From the NCBI RefSeq assembly GCF_003417065.2, contig NZ_QVLT01000025.1, forward strand, positions 1 through 64,000: DNA of 64,000 bases, in the 5' to 3' direction. Within the stretch, counting starts at the first letter, position 1; each line of letters opens with the position of its first letter. The translations under genes were made by a program, and so were the position numbers. The DNA comes from Hymenobacter lapidiphilus (GTDB lineage: Bacteria; Bacteroidota; Bacteroidia; Cytophagales; Hymenobacteraceae). A model generated the notes under the pieces. That model ran no database searches. It had not been told where the DNA came from and saw nothing but the letters and a program-made list of their open reading frames with translations. This document shows, in pieces, positions 8,766 through 17,283 of the stretch.

Positions 8766-10097
8766 TTAGTTACAAAAGCTGATGCAGTGCAGCACGCCGC
8801 CCAGCTTGGCCAGCTCCGTGCAGTTAATCGGCACGATGCTGCCGTTGGGGTTGAGCCGCTGGAGCTGGGCTAGCGTTTCCGTGTCGCTCGGCAGGTCGTA
8901 GGTAGGCACTAGCCACGTATCGTTGAGTTGCAGCAGGTTCACGTAAAGCCCCACAGCGCTATCAATTTCGGTTCCGGCCTGTTCCTCCACTGGATATTCC
9001 ATAATACGCTCTACTTCCAGCCCCAGGGCCTGCACGCGGCGGGCCAGGGCAGTTACGCACTGCTGGTCCTCCGAATCGGCCCAGTGAGGTGGATAAGTGC
9101 TTACGAGGGCCGTGGTTGGCGATATAAACGTGATGTAGCCGTCCGTATGAGCGAGTTTATCGGCTTTAGGCAGTTTCACCCACTCCGTCTGCAAGCCTAG
9201 CTTCTGGCGGATAAGCGCCTCAATTTCCGGCTTTGAATAGTGCTTGGCGTTATCCTTGGCCAATTGCTCACTGACGAAAGCATACTGACCATTGGTTACC
9301 AGATTGCCCCCGTCCCATACTAGGTCCAGCAACTCCAGGTCGAGGTCTAGCAGCGAGTGCAGCATTTTCATGTTGTCGCTTATCTGCCGCGCAACCGCCA
9401 TGCCCCCCCAGTAAACCTTGGGCTCAAACTTGGGCTTCACCAGGTGGGTGCCCATATTGAAGCCGGCGTAGTCGCGCAGCCAGACACCCCGTAGCTCGTT
9501 ATTGACCACTACACGTAAGCGCGGATGCAGGCCGACGCTACGGAGCCGGTTGGCTATTTGGCGCGTTTTCACTTGCAGCACCACCTCGATATCGACAGGA
9601 ATCAAGCCGAGTAGCTCCTCGTAAAAGCGCGTCAATACGCCGTAGTTGATTGGTTCGCCGTTACGGTCTGGCTCGCTTACTTCCTCCGGGTAAACAAGAT
9701 AAAGTTGCCGCACGGGGGCAAAGTCGGTGCGCACGGCAGTAGCGGGCTGCTGCACTTGGCCGGAAGTGGCAAAATCTGCCTCGATACCGCCAAAAGCCTG
9801 TTGGGCCGCAGTTTTAAATTCTGCTATCAAGTCGTGTCCGTGACCGCGAATCTGGCGCCAGATGTGATAGTTAAGCACGAAGTTTTTGTGCCCTGCACCC
9901 GCGTACCAGGCATCCGTGGATTCAGTCGGCTGTAGGCGAATCATGTTTAACACCGTCTCTTGCACAAAAACGGTGTCTAAACGGTCAAGTATGCTGCGCA
10001 GCTCGGTGATTTGCTCGTTCTTGGAATTTTGCAGCGCTGGCGAAAGGCGCTTGGCTTCCTGCATCGCGTGTTGCTCGTTGGATAGTTCTTCTGGCAT
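8766..10097 (-). CDS. Agmatine deiminase / peptidylarginine deiminase family protein
   Basis: 443 residues from ATG 10097. The last two thirds match the agmatine deiminase/PPAD fold: VWLRDYAGFN (substrate Arg/Asp region), VWDGGNLVTNG, HTDGYITFIS (catalytic His and Asp), and LGGVLHCIS with the nucleophilic Cys near the C-terminus. About 110 helical residues precede the domain and are absent from housekeeping agmatine deiminases. The family hydrolyses guanidino groups of agmatine or arginine. It is the first gene of the minus-strand run ending at the R-M genes, with no polyamine genes nearby, so a defence role (metabolite or protein deimination) is a reasonable but untested inference. Confidence 0.75.
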   Translation of the reverse strand: MPEELSNEQHAMQEAKRLSPALQNSKNEQITELRSILDRLDTVFVQETVLNMIRLQPTESTDAWYAGAGHKNFVLNYHIWRQIRGHGHDLIAEFKTAAQQAFGGIEADFATSGQVQQPATAVRTDFAPVRQLYLVYPEEVSEPDRNGEPINYGVLTRFYEELLGLIPVDIEVVLQVKTRQIANRLRSVGLHPRLRVVVNNELRGVWLRDYAGFNMGTHLVKPKFEPKVYWGGMAVARQISDNMKMLHSLLDLDLELLDLVWDGGNLVTNGQYAFVSEQLAKDNAKHYSKPEIEALIRQKLGLQTEWVKLPKADKLAHTDGYITFISPTTALVSTYPPHWADSEDQQCVTALARRVQALGLEVERIMEYPVEEQAGTEIDSAVGLYVNLLQLNDTWLVPTYDLPSDTETLAQLQRLNPNGSIVPINCTELAKLGGVLHCISFCN

Positions 10098-10521
10098 TAT
10101 GGATAAACTGTAAAAAATGGGCGGCAATAGCATTACCCGATGCTAGGTCAGTGCAAATAGATTAACAGCACAAAAGCAGGCTTCCAACTTCCCGTTACAT
10201 TCTATGCCTCAAGGGGCGAACGGCGCCAGAGGATGAAGCAAACTGCAGAACGGGTAGCACAGAAGTATCTTCTTCACAGCCATAACCTGGGAGCAACCAC
10301 CAGACCACATAGATACAGGAACTCCGGCAGTTTCAACAGCTAATTTGTTTCCCGGCCATGATACTGCAGGCTGCCGCTCTCCATCGCTTTGTCCCCCAAA
10401 TTCTTCCGCTGGTCGGCCCCCAACTATAAACCACCGGGAGGTAGTGCAATCCTGAGGGGTAAGTACTACATTTGAAATTGGGCCTCTCTTATCGGCCCGC
10501 TATTCAGCTGGTTATTTCGTT
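10098..10521. other. Divergent intergenic region between two defence modules
   Basis: 424 bases between the start codons of the minus-strand deiminase-family gene and the plus-strand AAA ATPase. No open frame of note and no strong hairpin were seen. It should carry the promoters of both modules; no clear TAnnTTTG box could be fixed. Confidence 0.5.
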
Positions 10522-12201
10522 ATGCAACAGCTTGCCGTTGATAATTTCCGGGTCTTCGCGTCCCCAGCGAACTTCGAGCTTTCTCCCATTACCATTCTTA
10601 CCGGCCGTAACAACGCTGGCAAGTCCTCGCTCATCAAGTCGCTGCTACTACTGGCCGACTACCTGGAGCAAGATGACCAGACGGTACTACGTCTTGACGG
10701 CCCCCGGGCCCGACGCCACAAAATCAGCCAATTCAACAACCTAAAAAACTGGGAGACGGCCGCCGATACGGTGAGCCTGAGCTATACGGTAGGAGGCATC
10801 CGGCTTGAGTATGAGTTCGGCCGCCACCAAGAGCCCGTCATGGCCCGACTGCTGCGCTTTCGGGTCGTAGCGCCCGCTCTCAATGAGTACTTGGAGCTGC
10901 GCTTAATTGGGACTGAGCACACCACCTACAAACTTTCCGTACGGCAGGCGTTGATTGACTTTCTTATCAAGGAAGACGCTTATCTAGCCGCACAGAGCTT
11001 AGGGTATTTGGCGGAAGCCAATAAAGTGCGCGAAAAGCTAGACAACCTCGACAAAGAAATTGAGAGCAAAACAGCCCAGTTCGAGAAGTCGCCCGAAATG
11101 CTGAAATTCCTGGCTGTGGCTTCAGCATTCGAGCAGCTTAACGGCCGCCGTGGTAAGCTGCTGGCTCAGATTGACGAGCTCAAGGCATCGGCTGAAAGCA
11201 GCCGGACCCGCGACAAGGGCATTACCTACAGCGCCAACGTTACCCCCGACGAGTTGGAGCCCGGCTCGGCAAGTCTGCCCCGGCTCATTCAGGCGGGCCT
11301 ACTCAGCTACCTCGATGACGACGCTACCCGCCCGGTGCAGTTTTTCAAGTATCGGGCCGAGCAGGAGCGCCACACGCTGGTCCGTTTCTACCAGGGTCTG
11401 CAGCTTGCGCTACGCTTCCCTTTAGTGCACCTCGGGCCCAACCGCACCTACCAGTCGCGGCTATACTTCAGCCACCAGGGCAGCAGTGAAATCATGGCCA
11501 TTGTGGAAGCCTTCATGCACCGCGGCATCCGCCCGGGTAGCGAGGCCGACCAATTCCTACGCCATTGGCTGCCACGCTTTAATGTCGGCGACTCAGTTAA
11601 TGTAACGCCAGTGGAAGGCATGGCCTTCAAAATTACCATTAACCCCACCAGCCGCCGCGGTAACCCCATCAACTTGGCCGATTTAGGTTTTGGAGCCGGT
11701 CAGATTTTAACCATTCTGCTGCAGATTGCTTCCGTGGTACAACAACAGGAAGAGCGCCGCAAAGCCGTCAAGTCCACTGACTCGCCACCCGTGCTTTTAC
11801 TAATTGAGGAGCCCGAAGCTAACCTGCACCCGCGTCTGCAATCATTGCTGGCCGTGCTGTTCGAAGAGGTAACCCAGCGCTACCACATCCGGCTGCTGGT
11901 AGAAACCCACTCCGAGTATGTGGTCCGCAAGCTCCAACTGCTGGTGGCCACCCGCCCCGTGAACGATGGGCTACCCCCGCTCCCCGGAGCCGTCATCTAC
12001 TACATGGACCAGCGTCTGGAGCCTACTTCGGACGAGCCAGAAAAGTTGGTAGCCGTGGCCCGCCGCATCACGATTTTGCCCGATGGCAAGTTAAGCGAAG
12101 CCTTCGGTGAAGGGTTTTTCGACGAGGCCGATGAGCATGCCATGGAACTCTACCGCCTCCAGAAAAAAGCAGCCCGCCAAGCTGCAGACCGCCTCTCCTG
12201 A
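10522..12201 (+). CDS. AAA family ATPase of the RecF/OLD-like (AAA_15/AAA_21) type
   Basis: 559 residues. Walker A TGRNNAGKSS at about residue 28, Walker B LLLIEEPEANLHPRLQ near 430, and the switch motif VETHSEYVVRKL near 470 define an ABC-like AAA ATPase of the kind found in OLD, Septu, Gabija and PARIS defence systems. A long insertion (about 170-240) is predicted to be coiled coil (KLDNLDKEIESKTAQFEK). No TOPRIM nuclease follows the ATPase. The next gene begins 30 bases later, so ATPase and partner form a two-gene module whose second component would be the effector. Confidence 0.85.
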   Translation: MQQLAVDNFRVFASPANFELSPITILTGRNNAGKSSLIKSLLLLADYLEQDDQTVLRLDGPRARRHKISQFNNLKNWETAADTVSLSYTVGGIRLEYEFGRHQEPVMARLLRFRVVAPALNEYLELRLIGTEHTTYKLSVRQALIDFLIKEDAYLAAQSLGYLAEANKVREKLDNLDKEIESKTAQFEKSPEMLKFLAVASAFEQLNGRRGKLLAQIDELKASAESSRTRDKGITYSANVTPDELEPGSASLPRLIQAGLLSYLDDDATRPVQFFKYRAEQERHTLVRFYQGLQLALRFPLVHLGPNRTYQSRLYFSHQGSSEIMAIVEAFMHRGIRPGSEADQFLRHWLPRFNVGDSVNVTPVEGMAFKITINPTSRRGNPINLADLGFGAGQILTILLQIASVVQQQEERRKAVKSTDSPPVLLLIEEPEANLHPRLQSLLAVLFEEVTQRYHIRLLVETHSEYVVRKLQLLVATRPVNDGLPPLPGAVIYYMDQRLEPTSDEPEKLVAVARRITILPDGKLSEAFGEGFFDEADEHAMELYRLQKKAARQAADRLS

Positions 12202-12231
12202 GTTTAAATCGTTACTCTTTCGCTATTCATT

Positions 12232-13275
12232 ATGGCTCGCAAAGCTTACTGTACTCTCGAAGCACTCGAAGAAATATTTGACGACCCCGTCACGCACGCC
12301 GACCTCTACCATATCCTGCGCGACTACCACGACGTAGTGCTCAACTTGCCCGAGGAAGACCTGGAACTGGAAATACTCCAAAACCAGTACCTGCGCACCC
12401 TTTGCAAGCGGGGCGTGTACCAGCTAGCTGGCGAAACCAATTTCTACGAGTGCCTGCCCGAAGAATTCATGGCCTGCACGGCAGGGGGCCTGTTCATTCT
12501 CGACGAGAGTCCGGCCGTCTGCGCCGACCTGTCGACCCGGTATGGGGCCTGCGTGCTTTCGCTGCGCGACCCGGCCCCTTCGCACACTCTCACTCACCAC
12601 TATTACCGCCAGATGGCCCACCAGGACTCGTTCACTGAGTCTTCGCCTACCGGCTCCTCCCCGACCGATATCCCGGCAACATCGGCCCGCCAGGGTTGGC
12701 CGGCCTTGCTGGCACCAATGGGCCGGCTGCCCATGAACTCGCTGCTGCTTGTTGACAACTACCTATTCACCAACCTGCACGAGGGCCGTAAAAACTTGCT
12801 GAGTCTGCTCGACGGCCTGCTACCCCCAAGGCTCGACGTTGAGTTTCATCTGCTGCTGGTTACGACCAACCCCCGCAACGTACTAAGCCCCGCTGTGCTG
12901 GCCGATTTGTTCGACCAGATTCGCACCCACCTTAACCGCCCTTACCCGCTGTTGCTGGGCCTGCTCACCCATGGGGGTCAGGACCGGCGATTCCACCGCC
13001 GCGCTTGGGTAAGCAATTACCACTTCGGCAGCAGCGACCGGGGCTTTGTCTGCTTCGATGAGCAGGGCCGGGTAAAGGCGCACAACGATATCCGGGTGCA
13101 AGGGGCTTTCCGGGACGCCCGCACTCCTTACAGCGACGTCCCCTGGCGCAGTATGGTGCTGGAGTTGCAGTCAGCCGCCGCCCTGCGCCTGCATAACGAG
13201 CAACTTGGCGGGCTAATGGCCACTAATCTGCTCTACGGCAACTGCAATAACCGTCTGCTGCAGCTCGTGAACTAA
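12232..13275 (+). CDS. Unknown partner of the AAA ATPase, putative effector
   Basis: 347 residues of no recognised family. The C-terminal half has regular hydrophobic strands (NSLLLVDNYLF, FHLLLVTTNP, PLLLGLLTHGG) followed by FHRRAWVSNYHFGSSDRGF; the H-x-R and S-x-x-x-GF pattern recalls PLD-like/MIT_C-type folds, but no second catalytic half is evident. The middle (140-165) is Ser/Pro/Thr-rich and looks like a linker. It starts 30 bases after the ATPase stop and is followed by a terminator, so it belongs with that gene. Effector function is inferred from pairing. Confidence 0.65.
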   Translation: MARKAYCTLEALEEIFDDPVTHADLYHILRDYHDVVLNLPEEDLELEILQNQYLRTLCKRGVYQLAGETNFYECLPEEFMACTAGGLFILDESPAVCADLSTRYGACVLSLRDPAPSHTLTHHYYRQMAHQDSFTESSPTGSSPTDIPATSARQGWPALLAPMGRLPMNSLLLVDNYLFTNLHEGRKNLLSLLDGLLPPRLDVEFHLLLVTTNPRNVLSPAVLADLFDQIRTHLNRPYPLLLGLLTHGGQDRRFHRRAWVSNYHFGSSDRGFVCFDEQGRVKAHNDIRVQGAFRDARTPYSDVPWRSMVLELQSAAALRLHNEQLGGLMATNLLYGNCNNRLLQLVN

Positions 13276-13330
13276 TCTTACTGGGGCAAAACGGGCAGCC
13301 GTCCTTCCCCGGCCTATTGGACGCCGCCTG

Positions 13331-13362
13331 GCTGGTGATGAACGATACCGTTCGTCACCAGC
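13331..13362 (+). terminator. Hairpin terminator after the ATPase module
   Basis: GCTGGTGATGAACG pairs with CGTTCGTCACCAGC across four bases, with one G-T wobble, 55 bases after the stop codon; a short T-run follows at 13373. Confidence 0.7.
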
Positions 13363-13438
13363 CGGGCCGGCGTTTTGCATGGAATCTGGCGTCGGCAACG
13401 CACGGCAGCCTGCCTATAACTTTACGATGCTTTAATTA

Positions 13439-13522
13439 ATATCATAAAATGATATAGATGCTAGCACAATATGACATACACATAATTCATAAAACCCCTT
13501 TAAAACCTATTAAAGGGGTTTT
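13439..13522. repeat. AT-rich palindromes (operator or terminator)
   Basis: Two inverted repeats in an AT-rich gap: ATATCAT-AAA-ATGATAT (13439-13455), and a perfect 12-base pair AAAACCCCTTTA / TAAAGGGGTTTT (13491-13522) with an 8-base loop. The second, ending in T4, could be a terminator; the first looks like an operator. Confidence 0.5.
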
Positions 13523-13594
13523 AGCGCAGTGGCACAGACTTCGCAAATAGAGTTAATACCGCCGGCAACGTAGCTGCGGCCAATTCGCTGCCCC

Positions 13595-14428
13595 ATGCAC
13601 CTCGCCTACTCCGCCGCCGCTGCCACTTCGTCCGCCGAAACCCTGCAACTCTGCACTGGTGCTGACCTGCAGGCCGGGCTCCAGCAGCGGGTGCGGGCTG
13701 CTCTGAGCCAGGGCATCGAAGCGCTGGAGGCCACCGTTACCGAGCTGCTGGCTACCACCGGCCAAGGTCGGGGTTCGTGCCCAGTATTGGCCAGCATCAT
13801 TGGCGAGCTATGCCAGCCCGACACCCTGCGGCTGCTGCTGGCCCAGCTGCTGGCCAGCGAGCCGGCCCTAACCGGTGTGCAGGACCGCTCCTACTACCAC
13901 CACAATGGCTTCCGTAAGCTGGTACTGCTGCAGAACGCGGCATTCAAGCTGCGCCTGCACCTGTGGGAAGCCAACAGCGAGCGGCACCACGAAAATATCC
14001 ACGACCACCGCTGGAACTTCGCTTCCTGCCTGCTGGCCGGTCGCTTCCAGACCGTAGTGTGGGAAGAAGACCCCACCGGCCCCGAGACCCGCCTCGACTG
14101 CACCTACACCCCAGCCCAGGGCAATGGCCACTACGGGGTGCGCGAAAACGGCCAGGTGCGGCTGCGCCAGCGGGCCACCCACCAGTTGCAGGCCGGCGAC
14201 CTGTACTACATGCCGGCTAGCACCCTGCACCAGGTAACCGACCCGGGCCAGGGCGAAACCATCACCCTGATGCTCACGGCCACTCCCGTTTTGGACCACT
14301 GCAAGCTCTACGCCGAGCACTCCATCCCCGAGCAGGACAAGCAGAACGTCCCCTTCTCCCGCGCCGAGATTCAGCACGAGCTCCGGGCGCTGCTGCGCAC
14401 CACCTGCCAGCCGGCCCTGGCTGCTTAA
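13595..14428 (+). CDS. Cupin-fold protein (cysteine-dioxygenase-like)
   Basis: 277 residues. The cupin core is at about 110-240: KLRLHLWEANSERHHENIHD then HRWNFASCLLAGRF gives the first metal-binding motif, and YYMPASTLHQV the second. The N-terminal 100 residues are helical. Proteins with this ENIHDHRWNFAS-type signature form an uncharacterised cupin group; a metal ion is expected but the substrate is unknown. It is followed 50 bases later by a P-loop nucleotide kinase, suggesting a joint role in modifying a small phosphorylated metabolite, which is inference. Confidence 0.7.
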   Translation: MHLAYSAAAATSSAETLQLCTGADLQAGLQQRVRAALSQGIEALEATVTELLATTGQGRGSCPVLASIIGELCQPDTLRLLLAQLLASEPALTGVQDRSYYHHNGFRKLVLLQNAAFKLRLHLWEANSERHHENIHDHRWNFASCLLAGRFQTVVWEEDPTGPETRLDCTYTPAQGNGHYGVRENGQVRLRQRATHQLQAGDLYYMPASTLHQVTDPGQGETITLMLTATPVLDHCKLYAEHSIPEQDKQNVPFSRAEIQHELRALLRTTCQPALAA

Positions 14429-14478
14429 ACCCGGCTAATCCCGCTGCTTCACTCAGTTTCCTCTTTACTGCTTGCGTT

Positions 14479-15120
14479 ATGTATATCTGCCTCGAAGGCC
14501 TGAAAGGCTGCGGAAAATCCACCTTGCTCGGCCGCGCCCGCCAGCTGCTCACCACCCGCCAGGTTTCCTTCGACCTGGTGGCTCCCACCAGCTCAGCTCC
14601 ATTGGAGCGCAGCTGGACCGAGCGAATGTCAGCTTGGGCGCCCTGCCTGCGGCGGCTCGATGCCTGGAATGAACGCCTGTACGCCGACCGCTCGCGCTAC
14701 GCCACCGAAGCCGGCCAGTGGCAGCGCCCGCTGGTGCTCGGCGACCGCAGCATCGTGACCAGCTACGCGACCCGCTGGCACAAGTGGGCCGACCCGCACC
14801 AGTGCGTAAGCCGGGTCAATACGCTCGAAGCCCACCTGCCCGCCCCCGACCACATTATCCTGCTCGACCTCGACCCCGGACAGGCTTGGGAGCGCGCCCA
14901 GGCCCGCCAGCGCACCTACGGGCAATGCGACGAAACGCTGCCCCGGCTCCGGCAGGCCCGCGAGGCCTACGAGCAAATCCGGCGCTTCGGCATCCCCCGC
15001 CTGCGCCACACTCAGTGGCACGTGCTCGATGCCGGCCAGGAGCCCGCAGCCGTCTTCCACGACTGGCAGGCGCTAATGACTCGCTTGGCCCCCGGGGCTT
15101 TCGCTGGCGCACCAGCCTAG
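14479..15120 (+). CDS. Thymidylate-kinase-like P-loop kinase
   Basis: 213 residues. P-loop [14 protein letters not shown] at the N-terminus, the DR(S/x) motif GDRSIVTSYATRW near residue 93, and a lid-like Arg segment (AWERAQARQRTYGQ) near 140 match the dTMP kinase superfamily. It should transfer phosphate from ATP to a nucleoside monophosphate or a related substrate. Too divergent to be the housekeeping Tmk. It lies in a plus-strand run with the cupin upstream and a Gre-like gene 83 bases downstream. Confidence 0.75.
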   Translation: MYICLEGLKGCGKSTLLGRARQLLTTRQVSFDLVAPTSSAPLERSWTERMSAWAPCLRRLDAWNERLYADRSRYATEAGQWQRPLVLGDRSIVTSYATRWHKWADPHQCVSRVNTLEAHLPAPDHIILLDLDPGQAWERAQARQRTYGQCDETLPRLRQAREAYEQIRRFGIPRLRHTQWHVLDAGQEPAAVFHDWQALMTRLAPGAFAGAPA

Positions 15121-15203
15121 AGCTGACTCCTGTCTGCCCCTTGCCCCCTCTGCCGGCCACCGGGCCGGCTTTTACTCCCCTTGTAAAAACAAACCCCTTA
15201 GTA

Positions 15204-15722
15204 ATGAAGCACTACATCACCGAAGCCGGCCGCCAACTCCTCGAAACCCGCATCAGCGCGCAGAACCGGAAAATTCGGACCATCCAGGCCGAGAAAAGCA
15301 TTGCCTACACCGCCAGCGGCGACGGCTGGCACGACAATCCCGGCTACAACCAGCTTATCCAGCTTGAGGAGCGTGCCATCACCGAACTCAAGAACCTAGA
15401 GCAGCAACTGGCCCAGGGCGTGCTGTGGCTGAGGCCCGACCGCAATACGGAACAGGTGCAGATTAACTCAATCGTGCGCTTTTCCATGCAGGCCACCCGT
15501 GACCGTAGCGCCCGGGAAGTAACCTACGAGATTGGCGGGCACGGCGAATCAGACCTGGCTCGCCAACTCATCAGCTACACCTCCCCCATCGGGGCCGCCC
15601 TCTACGAGCTGCTGCCGGGCTCGGAAGTGGAAGTGCAAATTCCGGCCGGCCAGACCCGCCTGCGCATTCTGCAACTCTACCCCGACTGGGATACGGTGCG
15701 CGCCTCCCCAGTTCTGCGCTGA
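15204..15722 (+). CDS. GreA/GreB-like transcript-cleavage-factor family protein
   Basis: 172 residues from ATG 15204. The N-terminal half is an antiparallel coiled coil (AGRQLLETRISAQNRKIRTI) and the C-terminal half resembles the FKBP-like Gre C-domain (YTSPIGAALYELLPGSEVEV). Gre factors insert the coiled-coil tip into the RNA polymerase secondary channel. The usual acidic tip pair is not evident (the tip region reads SGDGWHDNPGYNQ), so it may be a Gre-like regulator rather than a cleavage factor. Confidence 0.7.
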   Translation: MKHYITEAGRQLLETRISAQNRKIRTIQAEKSIAYTASGDGWHDNPGYNQLIQLEERAITELKNLEQQLAQGVLWLRPDRNTEQVQINSIVRFSMQATRDRSAREVTYEIGGHGESDLARQLISYTSPIGAALYELLPGSEVEVQIPAGQTRLRILQLYPDWDTVRASPVLR

Positions 15723-15810
15723 TGCTTCCGCTGCCCGGGCCAGCCGCTCCTCCTCCGGCCCGAGTAGGTTAGCTCCGCCTACCACTCCACTTCTGCTTCT
15801 AGTCCTTTCT

Positions 15811-16203
15811 ATGAACCACGAACTACTCCTGGCCTCACTCTGCCACTCTGGCCACCTGCGCCCTTTGGCCGATGAGCACTACCGCCGCCAAGAGCAGCAG
15901 AGTCTACTGCGGCTGCTGGCCAACCCCCGCCGCACGTTTCTGCAGGACTACGATGTATTGTTTCGCTACGTGAGCCTGTGGCTGCTGGCCCGTGGCTACG
16001 TGCTCAGCAACCACCAGCCCCACCAGGTGTTAAGCCGGGTTTGTGGGCAGCTGGCCCCGCCCGCCCTGGTCCAGCAGGTGGTCAGCAGCCGCCATGCCAT
16101 CAAGTACGATGGCCGGCCGCCCACGCCCGCGGCCGTAGCCAGCTTAAGCCAGCTCACGGCGCAGCTGCAGGCGGCTGTCGGCACGGGCCCCATCGGCCGC
16201 TGA
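15811..16203 (+). CDS. Small helical protein, possibly HEPN-like
   Basis: 130 residues, mostly helical, ATG 15811. Segments LFRYVSLWLLARGYVLSN and VVSSRHAIKYDG recall the helical bundle and Arg/His pattern of HEPN-like proteins, but the RX4-6H signature is not clean. Last gene of a plus-strand run starting at the cupin. Function unknown. Confidence 0.5.
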   Translation: MNHELLLASLCHSGHLRPLADEHYRRQEQQSLLRLLANPRRTFLQDYDVLFRYVSLWLLARGYVLSNHQPHQVLSRVCGQLAPPALVQQVVSSRHAIKYDGRPPTPAAVASLSQLTAQLQAAVGTGPIGR

Positions 16204-16378
16204 GGCAAACTGCCACAAAAACGGCCTTGGTTAAAAGTTTTGCACAGAGGTTAAAGGGGCAGTCACTCGGCGGGCGTGCCACCGCCCGCTAGCGTTACCT
16301 CGTTATTGTTCAACAAGGTACACCATACTGGCCCCCACCAATCAATAGCAGCTATTCCCGGAAATGAGGGGCCAGAAA

Positions 16379-16410
16379 GTGGGGCCAGCCATGTATCTTC
16401 GTGGCCCCAC
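16379..16410. promoter_or_regulatory. Inverted repeat upstream of the recombinase (operator/res candidate)
   Basis: GTGGGGCCA and TGGCCCCAC form a perfect 9-base inverted repeat with a 14-base centre, 18 bases before the recombinase ATG; a related CTGGCCCCCACCA-like block lies at about 16328. Serine recombinases commonly bind such sites next to their own gene. Confidence 0.45.
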
Positions 16411-16428
16411 CTTTTTGACCTATTTTCC

Positions 16429-17001
16429 ATGAACTTCGGCTACGCCCGCGTCTCGGCCAAAGACCAGCATCTCGATACCCAGCTTGACCTATTAAGCGCC
16501 GCCAGCGTTGACCGCGTGTTTCAGGAAAAGATCAGCGGCGCCATTACCCAGCGGCCCGTACTCACTGAGCTACTGGCCACCTTGCGGGCTGGCGATACGG
16601 TGACCGTGGCCCGCCTGAACCGGCTGGGCCGCAACAGTACCCACATCATGCAGCTGGTGGCCGAGCTGCACGCGCGCCAGGTGCGCTTCGTGGCTCTGGA
16701 CCTGGGTATCGACACGGCCACGCCCGCTGGCCGGCTCGTGCTGGGCATCTTCGCTGCGCTGGCCGAGTACGACCGCGAGAGTATTCGGGAGCGGTCTGCC
16801 GCAGGCATTGCCCTGGCCAAAGCACAGGGCAAGCACTTGGGCCGTCGCCCGGGCGTGGATGCTGGCAAGTTGGGTAAGGTGCAGGCGTGTCTGGCCGCCG
16901 GCATGTCGGTGCACCAGACGGTAGCCGCCACGGGCGTAAGCGAGTCTAGTGTCAAGCGTTATCGCCGCCAATTGGCACTGGGCAATCTGGACATAGGGTG
17001 A
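16429..17001 (+). CDS. Serine recombinase (resolvase/invertase family)
   Basis: 190 residues from ATG 16429, starting MNFGYARVSAKDQHLDTQ. Catalytic Ser is in YARVS; the conserved Arg pair is in VARLNRLGRN, and the E-helix ALAEYDRESIRERSAAGIAL is intact; a C-terminal helix-turn-helix (TVAATGVSESSVKRYRRQ) binds DNA. Length and layout are normal for small Tn3-type resolvases or Pin-type invertases, which resolve multimers or flip segments. A palindrome upstream may be its site. No transposase lies beside it. Confidence 0.9.
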   Translation: MNFGYARVSAKDQHLDTQLDLLSAASVDRVFQEKISGAITQRPVLTELLATLRAGDTVTVARLNRLGRNSTHIMQLVAELHARQVRFVALDLGIDTATPAGRLVLGIFAALAEYDRESIRERSAAGIALAKAQGKHLGRRPGVDAGKLGKVQACLAAGMSVHQTVAATGVSESSVKRYRRQLALGNLDIG

Positions 17002-17283
17002 GGAGATGTAATTCCGCTTACCCTATTGCGTACTCGCTAAAGCTTTAGGCTCCCCCATTACCATACTAGCTCAGTTTTCACACGCTGGTTCACATCTGCC
17101 AATTAGCCTCTCTTTTCGGGTACCTGTCTGGTTAGCACGTGCCGATTACCGTGCCCCAAAATTTATATACGCTGGCGAAGCGATGCTACGCGCAGCCATT
17201 TTACCTGCTTAGGTGCGCCCCATTGACTATCTGACCGGCAGTAGCCGATGCTGGTTCCCCAACCCCAGGAGGGGATGCTGCTT

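Noticed and set aside
10522..13275. PARIS or Septu system
   Set aside because: The ATPase fits, but the partner shows neither DUF4435/TOPRIM nor a clear HNH motif.
15204..15722. Housekeeping GreA
   Set aside because: Fold fits, but the acidic tip pair is not visible and the context is accessory, so only Gre-like is claimed.
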